Shown piece after piece: positions 56,161 through 64,000 of a stretch of 64,000 nucleotides of DNA. Where the stretch lies: positions 124,504,639 to 124,568,638 of the forward strand of contig OV884009.1 of assembly GCA_930367205.1 (NCBI GenBank), written 5' to 3'. Within the stretch, counting starts at the first letter, position 1. Every line of letters starts with the position of its first letter. Under the pieces are notes generated by a model that saw only the letters and a list, made by a program, of their open reading frames with translations, was not told the DNA's origin and did no database searches. Both the position numbers and the translations under genes were made by a program. This DNA is from Acanthosoma haemorrhoidale. Taxonomy: Eukaryota; Arthropoda; Insecta; Hemiptera; Acanthosomatidae.

Positions 56161-59100
56161 GCATATATATAGCTAAAGAATCAGACTTTAATATAGGAAT
56201 ATTTATTATAACTGCAATTGTGGAGTGGCAATGACGTATTCACATATGCAGGTAAATTAGTAGCCTTCGTTATAAGTGAAATTAGCATAATTGCCGGTGT
56301 ACATTGGCATTACGCCATTCAATATATAGCTAAAGAATAAGGTTCAATATCGACAAAATAACCAATAATTGCGTGTGGGTTGTGGCATAGACGTGTGCAT
56401 ATATATAGCTAAAGAATCAGACTTTGATATAGTAATATTTATTATAACTGCAATTGTGGAGTGGCAATGACGTATTCACATATGCAGGTAAATTAGTAGC
56501 TTTCATTATAAGTGAAATTAGCATAATTGCCGGTGTACATTGGCATTACGCCATTCAATATATAGCTAAAGAATAATGTTCAATATCGACAAAATAACCA
56601 ATAATTGCGTGTGGGTTGTGGCAAAGACGTGTGCATATATATAGCTAAAGAATCAGACTTTAATATAGTAATATTTATTATAACTGCAAGTGTGGAGTTG
56701 CAATGAAGTATTCACATGTGCAGGTATTTTAGTAGCCTTCATTATAAGTGAAATTAGCATAATTGCCGGTGCACATTGGCATTACGCCATTCAATATATA
56801 GCTAAAGAATAAGGTTCAATATCGACAAAATAACCAATAATTGCGTGTGGGTTGTGGCAAAGACGTGTGCATATATATGTCTAAAGAATCAGACTTTAAT
56901 ATAGTAATATTTATTATAACTGCAAGTGTGGAGTGGCAATGACGTATTCACATATGCAGGTAAATTAGTAGCCTTCATTATAAGTGAAATTAGCATAATT
57001 GCCGGTGTACATTGGCATTCCGCCATTCTATATATAGCTAAAGAATAAGGTTCAATATCGACAAAATAACCAATAATTGCGTGTGGGTTGTGGCAAAGAC
57101 GGGTGCATATATATAGCTAAAGAATCAGACTTTAATATAGTAATATTTATTATAACTGCAAGTGTGGAGTGGCAATGACGTATTCACATATGCAGGTAAA
57201 TTAGTAGCCTTCATTATAAGTGAAATTAGCATAATTGCCGGTGTACATTGGCATTACGCCATTCAATATATAGCTAAAGAATAATGTTCAATATCGACAA
57301 AATAACCAATAATTGCGTGTGGGTTGTGGCAAAGACGTGTGCATATATATAGCTAAAGAATCAGACTTTAATATAGTAATATTTATTATAACTGCAAGTG
57401 TGGAGTTGCAATGAAGTATTCACATGTGCAGGTATTTTAGTAGCCTTCATTATAAGTGAAATTAGCATAATTGCCGGTGCACATTGGCATTACGCCATTC
57501 AATATATAGCTAAAGAATAAGGTTCAATATCGACAAAATAACCAATAATTGCGTGTGGGTTGTGGCAAAGACGTGTGCATATATATAGCTAAAGAATCAG
57601 ACTTTAATATAGTAATATTTATTATAACTGCAAGTGTGGAATGGCAATGACGTATTCACATATGCAGGTATTTTAGTAGCCTTCATTATAAGTGAAATTA
57701 GCATAATTTCCGGTGTACATTGGCATTATGCCATTCAATATATAGCTAAAGAATATGTTTCAATAACGACAAAATAACCAATAATTGCGTGTGGGTTGTG
57801 GCAAAGACGTGTGCATATATATAGCTAAAGAATCAGACTTTAATATAGTAATATTTATTATAACTGCAAGTGTGGAGTGGCAATGACGTATTCACATATG
57901 CAGGTAAATTAGTAGCCTTCATTATAAGTGAAATTAGCATAATTGCCGGTGTACATTGGTATTACGCCATTCAATATATAGCTAAAGAATATGGTTCAAT
58001 ATCGACAAAATAACCAATAATTGCGTGTCGGTTGTGGCATAGACGTGCGCATATATATGTCTAAAGAATCAGACTTTAATATAGTAATATTTATTATAAC
58101 TGCAAGTGTGGAGTGGCAATGAAATATTCACATATGCAGGTAAATTAGTAGCCTTCATTATAAGTGAAATTAGCATAATTGCCGGTGTAAATTGGCATTC
58201 CGCTATTCTATAAATAGCTAAAGAATAAGGTTCAATATCGACAAAATAACCAATAATTGCGTGTGGGTTGTGGCAAAGACGGGTGCATATATATAGCTAA
58301 AGAATCAGACTTTAATATAGTAATATTTATTATAACTGCAAGTGTGGAGTTGCAATGAAGTATTCACATGTGCAGGTATTTTAGTAGCCTTCATTATAAG
58401 TGAAATTAGCATAATTGCCGGTGCACATTGGCATTACGCCATTCAATATATAGCTAAAGAATAAGGTTCAATATCGACAAAATAACCAATAATTGCGTGT
58501 GGGTTGTGGCAAAGACGTGTGCATATATATAGCTAAAGAATCAGACTTTAATATAGTAATATTTATTATAACTGCAAGTGTGGAGTGGCAATGACGTATT
58601 CACATATGCAGGTAAATTAGTAGCCTTCATTATAAGTGAAATTAGCATAATTGCCGGTGTACATTGGTATTACGCCATTCAATATATAGCTAAAGAATAA
58701 GGTTCAATATCGACAAAATAACCAATAATTGCGTGTCGGTTGTGGCATAGACGTGCGCATATATATGTCTAAAGAATCAGACTTTAATATAGTAATATTT
58801 ATTATAACTGCAAGTGTGGAGTGGCAATGACGTATTCACATATGCAGGTAAATTAGTAGCCTTCATTATAAGTGAAATTAGCATAATTGCCGGTGTACAT
58901 TGGCATTCCGCCATTCTATATATAGCTAAAGAATAAGGTTCAATATCGACAAAATAACCAATAATTGCGTGTGGGTTGTGGCAAAGACGGGTGCATATAT
59001 ATAGCTAAACAATCAGACTTTAATATAGTAATATTTATTATAACTGCAAGTGTGGAGTGGCAATGACGTATTCACATATGCAGGTAAATTAGTAGCCTTC

Positions 59101-62100
59101 ATTATAAGTGAAATTAGCATAATTGCCGGTGTACATTGGCATTACGCCATTCAACATATAGGTAAAGAATTAGGTTCAATATCGACAAAATAACCAATAA
59201 TTGCGTGTGGGTTGTGGCATAGACGTGTGCATATATATAGCTAAAGAATCAGACTTTGATATAGTAATATTTATTATAACTGCAACTGTGGAGTGGCAAT
59301 GAAGTATTCACATGTGCAGGTATTTTAGTAGCCTTCATTATAAGTGAAATTAGCATAATTGCCGGTGCACATTGGCATTACGCCATTCAATATATAGCTA
59401 AAGAATAAGGTTCAATATCGACAAAATAACCAATAATTGCGTGTGGGTTGTGGCAAAGACGTGTGCATATATATAGCTAAAGAATCAGACTTTTATATAG
59501 TAATATTTATTATAACTGCAAGTGTGGAGTGGCAATGACGTATTCACATATGCAGGTAAATTAGTAGCCTTCATTATAAGTGAAATTAGCATATTTTCCG
59601 GTGTACATTGGCATTACGCCATTCAATATATACCTAAAGAATAAGGTTCAATATCGACAAAATAACCAATAATTGCGTGTGGGTTGTGGCAAAGACATGT
59701 GCTTATATATAGCTAAAGAATCAGACTTTAATATAGGAATATTTATTATAACTGCAATTGTGGAGTGGCAATGACGTATTCACATATGCAGGTAAATTAG
59801 TAGCCTTCGTTATAAGTGAAATTAGCATAATTGCCGGTGTACATTGGCATTACGCCATTCAATATATAGCTAAAGAATAAGGTTCAATATCGACAAAATA
59901 ACCAATAATTGCGTGTGGGTTGTGGCATAGACGTGTGCATATATATAGCTAAAGAATCAGACTTTGATATAGTAATATTTATTATAACTGCAAGTGTGGA
60001 GTGGCAATGACGTATTCACATATGCAGGTAAATTAGTAGCTTTCATTATAAGTGAAATTAGCATAATTGCCGGTGTACATTGGCATTACGCTATTCAATA
60101 TATAGCTAAAGAATAATGTTCAATATCGACAAAATAACCAATAATTGCGTGTGGGTTGTGGCAAAGACGTGTGCATATATATAGCTAAAGAATCAGACTT
60201 TAATATAGTAATATTTATTATAACTGCAAGTGTGGAGTTGCAATGAAGTATTCACATGTGCAGGTATTTTAGTAGCCTTCATTATAAGTGAAATTAGCAT
60301 AATTGCCGGTGCACATTGGCATTACGCCATTCAATATATAGCTAAAGAATAAGGTTCAATATCGACAAAATAACCAATAATTGCGTGTGGGTTGTGGCAA
60401 AGACGTGTGCATATATATAGCTAAAGAATCAGACTTTAATATAGTAATATTTATTATAACTGCAAGTGTGGAATGGCAATGACGTATTCACATATGCAGG
60501 TATTTTAGTAGCCTTCATTATAAGTGAAATTAGCATAATTTCCGGTGTACATTGGCATTATGCCATTCAATATATAGCTAAAGAATAAGTTTCAATAACG
60601 ACAAAATAACCAATAATTGCGTGTGGGTTGTGGCAAAGACGTGTGCATATATATAGCTAAAGAATCAGACTTTAATATAGTAATATTTATTATAACTGCA
60701 AGTGTGGAGTGGCAATGACGTATTCACATATGCAGGTAAATTAGTAGCCTTCATTATAAGTGAAATTAGCATAATTGCCGGTGTACATTGGTATTACGCT
60801 ATTCAATATATAGCTAAAGAATATGGTTCAATATCGACAAAATAACCAATAATTGCGTGTCGGTTGTGGCATAGACGTGCGCATATATATGTCTAAAGAA
60901 TCAGACTTTAATATAGTAATATTTATTATAACTGCAAGTGTGGAGTGGCAATGAAATATTCACATATGCAGGTAAATTAGTAGCCTTCATTATAAGTGAA
61001 ATTAGCATAATTGCCGGTGTACATTGGCATTCCGCTATTCTATATATAGCTAAAGAATAAGGTTCAATATCGACAAAATAACCAATAATTGCGTGTGGGT
61101 TGTGGCAAAGACGGGTGCATATATATAGCTAAAGAATCAGACTTTAATATAGTAATATTTATTATAACTGCAAGTGTGGAGTTGCAATGAAGTATTCACA
61201 TGTGCAGGTATTTTAGTAGCCTTCATTATAAGTGAAATTAGCATAATTGCCGGTGCACATTGGCATTACGCCATTCAATATATAGCTAAAGAATAAGGTT
61301 CAATATCGACAAAATAACCAATAATTGCGTGTGGGTTGTGGCAAAGACGGGTGCATATATATAGCTAAAGAATCAGACTTTAATATAGTAATATTTATTA
61401 TAACTGCAAGTGTGGAGTGGCAATGACGTATTCACATATGCAGGTAAATTAGTAGCCTTCATTATAAGTGAAATTAGCATAATTGCCGGTGTACATTGGC
61501 ATTACGCCATTCAATATATAGGTAAAGAATTAGGTTCAATATCGACAAAATAACCAATAATTGCGTGTGGATTGTGGCATAGACGTGTGCATATATATAG
61601 CTAAAGAATCAGACTTTGATATAGTAATATTTATTATAACTGCAACTGTGGAGTGGCAATGAAGTATTCACATGTGCAGGTATTTTAGTAGCCTTCATTA
61701 TAAGTGAAATTAGCATAATTGCCGGTGCACATTGGCATTACGCCATTCAATATATAGCTAAAGAATAAGGTTCAATATCGACAAAATAACCAATAATTGC
61801 GTGTGGGTTGTGGCAAAGACGTGTGCATATATATAGCTAAAGAATCAGACTTTTATATAGTAATATTTATTATAACTGCAAGTGTGGAGTGGCAATGACG
61901 TATTCACATATGCAGGTAAATTAGTAGCCTTCATTATAAGTGAAATTAGCATATTTTCCGGTGTACATTGGCATTACGCCATTCAATATATAACTAAAGA
62001 ATAAGGTTCAATATCGACAAAATAACCAATAATTGCGTGTGGGTTGTGGCAAAGACATGTGCATATATATAGCTAAAGAATCAGACTTTAATATAGGAAT
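56161..62100. repeat. Multimer repeats of 3,540 bp (15 units) and 2,360 bp (10 units)
   Basis: The variant chain 'tttaatataggaat ... ctgcaattgtgg' occurs at ~56185, ~59725 and ~62085, offsets 3,540 and 2,360, both exact multiples of 236. Surrounding variants (rare 'aaagacatgtgc', 'cttcgttataag') travel with it. Confidence 0.8.
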
Positions 62101-64000
62101 ATTTATTATAACTGCAATTGTGGAGTGGCAATGACGTATTCACATATGCAGGTAAATTAGTAGCCTTCGTTATAAGTGAAATTAGCATAATTGCCGGTGT
62201 ACATTGGCATTACGCCATTCAATATATAGCTAAAGAATAAGGTTCAATATCGACAAAATAACCAATAATTGCGTGTGGGTTGTGGCATAGACGTGTGCAT
62301 ATATATAGCTAAAGAATCAGACTTTGATATAGTAATATTTATTATAACTGCAATTGTGGAGTGGCAATGACGTATTCACATATGCAGGTAAATTAGTAGC
62401 TTTCATTATAAGTGAAATTAGCATAATTGCCGGTGTACATTGGCATTACGCCATTCAATATATAGCTAAAGAATAATGTTCAATATCGACAAAATAACCA
62501 ATAATTGCGTGTGGGTTGTGGCAAAGACGTGTGCATATATATAGCTAAAGAATCAGACTTTAATATAGTAATATTTATTATAACTGCAAGTGTGGAGTTG
62601 CAATGAAGTATTCACATGTGCAGGTATTTTAGTAGCCTTCATTATAAGTGAAATTAGCATAATTGCCGGTGCACATTGGCATTACGCCATTCAATATATA
62701 GCTAAAGAATAAGGTTCAATATCGACAAAATAACCAATAATTGCGTGTGGGTTGTGGCAAAGACGTGTGCATATATATAGCTAAAGAATCAGACTTTAAT
62801 ATAGTAATATTTATTATAACTGCAAGTGTGGAGTGGCAATGACGTATTCACATATGCAGGTAAATTAGTAGCCTTCATTATAAGTGAAATTAGCATAATT
62901 GCCGGTGTACATTGGTATTACGCCATTCAATATATAGCTAAAGAATAAGGTTCAATATCGACAAAATAACCAATAATTGCGTGTCGGTTGTGGCATAGAC
63001 GTGCGCATATATATGTCTAAAGAATCAGACTTTAATATAGTAATATTTATTATAACTGCAAGTGTGGAGTGGCAATGACGTATTCACATATGCAGGTAAA
63101 TTAGTAGCCTTCATTATAAGTGAAATTAGCATAATTGCCGGTGTACATTGGCATTCCGCCATTCTATATATAGCTAAAGAATAAGGTTCAATATCGACAA
63201 AATAACCAATAATTGCGTGTGGGTTGTGGCAAAGACGGGTGCATATATATAGCTAAAGAATCAGACTTTAATATAGTAATATTTATTATAACTGCAAGTG
63301 TGGAGTGGCAATGACGTATTCACATATGCAGGTAAATTAGTAGCCTTCATTATAAGTGAAATTAGCATAATTGCCGGTGTACATTGGCATTACGCCATTC
63401 AATATATAGCTAAAGAATAATGTTCAATATCGACAAAATAACCAATAATTGCGTGTGGGTTGTGGCAAAGACGTGTGCATATATATAGCTAAAGAATCAG
63501 ACTTTAATATAGTAATATTTATTATAACTGCAAGTGTGGAGTTGCAATGAAGTATTCACATGTGCAGGTATTTTAGTAGCCTTCATTATAAGTGAAATTA
63601 GCATAATTGCCGGTGCACATTGGCATTACGCCATTCAATATATAGCTAAAGAATAAGGTTCAATATCGACAAAATAACCAATAATTGCGTGTGGGTTGTG
63701 GCAAAGACGTGTGCATATATATAGCTAAAGAATCAGACTTTAATATAGTAATATTTATTATAACTGCAAGTGTGGAATGGCAATGACGTATTCACATATG
63801 CAGGTATTTTAGTAGCCTTCATTATAAGTGAAATTAGCATAATTTCCGGTGTACATTGGCATTATGCCATTCAATATATAGCTAAAGAATATGTTTCAAT
63901 AACGACAAAATAACCAATAATTGCGTGTGGGTTGTGGCAAAGACGTGTGCATATATATAGCTAAAGAATCAGACTTTAATATAGTAATATTTATTATAAC

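Larger units (their letters stand above)
19985..64000. repeat. Main satellite array: 236-bp unit made of three ~79-bp monomers (A-B-C)
   Basis: The motif 'ttgcgtgtgggttgtggc' recurs every 236 bp (for example 25236, 25472, 25708, 25944). Each unit divides into A (79 bp, 'agctaaagaatcagac ... tggcaatgacgtattcac'), B (78 bp, 'atgcaggtaaattagtag ... ggcattacgccattca') and C (79 bp, 'agctaaagaataaggttc ... ggcaaagacgtgtgc'), which align with each other. Small length changes come mostly from the TA run. About 180 units fit in this stretch. Five blocks of older-type monomers interrupt it. The array continues past the window end. Short minus-strand open frames of ~60 codons recur with the unit and are not genes. 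No other feature is seen between 41960 and 64000. Confidence 0.97.

Noticed and set aside
19985..64000. CRISPR-like array of regular repeats
   Set aside because: There are no unique spacers; repeat and 'spacer' alike are one tandem unit of 236 bp, and the context is eukaryotic.

Overview
The window is AT-rich eukaryotic, almost certainly arthropod (probably insect), repeat-dense DNA. It has no recognisable single-copy host gene. It consists of a large satellite array carrying three kinds of inserted element: a Ty3/gypsy-like LTR retrotransposon end, a 14.1-kb Polinton/Maverick virus-like DNA transposon, and repeated copies of a 5'-truncated poly(A) retroelement. An arthropod source is suggested by the Polinton gene set (arthropod-type capsid proteins, BIR/IAP domains, a DUF8207-type protein). 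The species cannot be told from the sequence.

Layout. 1-1239: the 3' end of a Ty3/gypsy element (integrase, polypurine tract, one 404-bp LTR). 1240-3872: disordered satellite built from ~79-bp monomers, with a ~1,544-bp tandem duplication that includes two truncated-retroelement copies. 3873-17961: Polinton with long terminal inverted repeats, starting AGTAGATATA and ending TATATCTACT, flanked by a perfect 6-bp target duplication GGTTTA. 17968-19984: disordered satellite again, with a 1,060-bp tandem duplication. 19985-64000: a more homogeneous array of a 236-bp unit that is itself a trimer of ~79-bp monomers. It is interrupted five times by blocks of the older satellite type carrying the same truncated retroelement. 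It also shows multimer repeats of 2,360 bp (10 units) and 3,540 bp (15 units).

Polinton gene order: left TIR; DUF8207-type gene (+); lone chromodomain ORF (+); protein-primed DNA polymerase B (-); small two-exon gene (-); decayed second copy of the DUF8207 gene start (-); packaging ATPase (-); then, divergently, PLA2-like/minor virion protein fusion (+), adenain-like protease (+), minor capsid (+), major capsid (+), an uncharacterised-domain + BIR protein (+); then convergently an unknown ORF (-) and a BIR protein (-) next to the right TIR. Together these would replicate (PolB), package (ATPase), build (MCP, mCP) and mature (PRO) a virion-like particle, while the BIR proteins suggest interference with host cell death.

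The copy is decaying. No DDE integrase core is present, the protease has a frame disruption directly after its start, one BIR gene has an in-frame stop, the other a probable frameshift, and a retroelement tail has landed in the 3' end of the DUF8207 gene. It is best read as a fairly young, immobilised insertion in heterochromatic, possibly centromeric, satellite.
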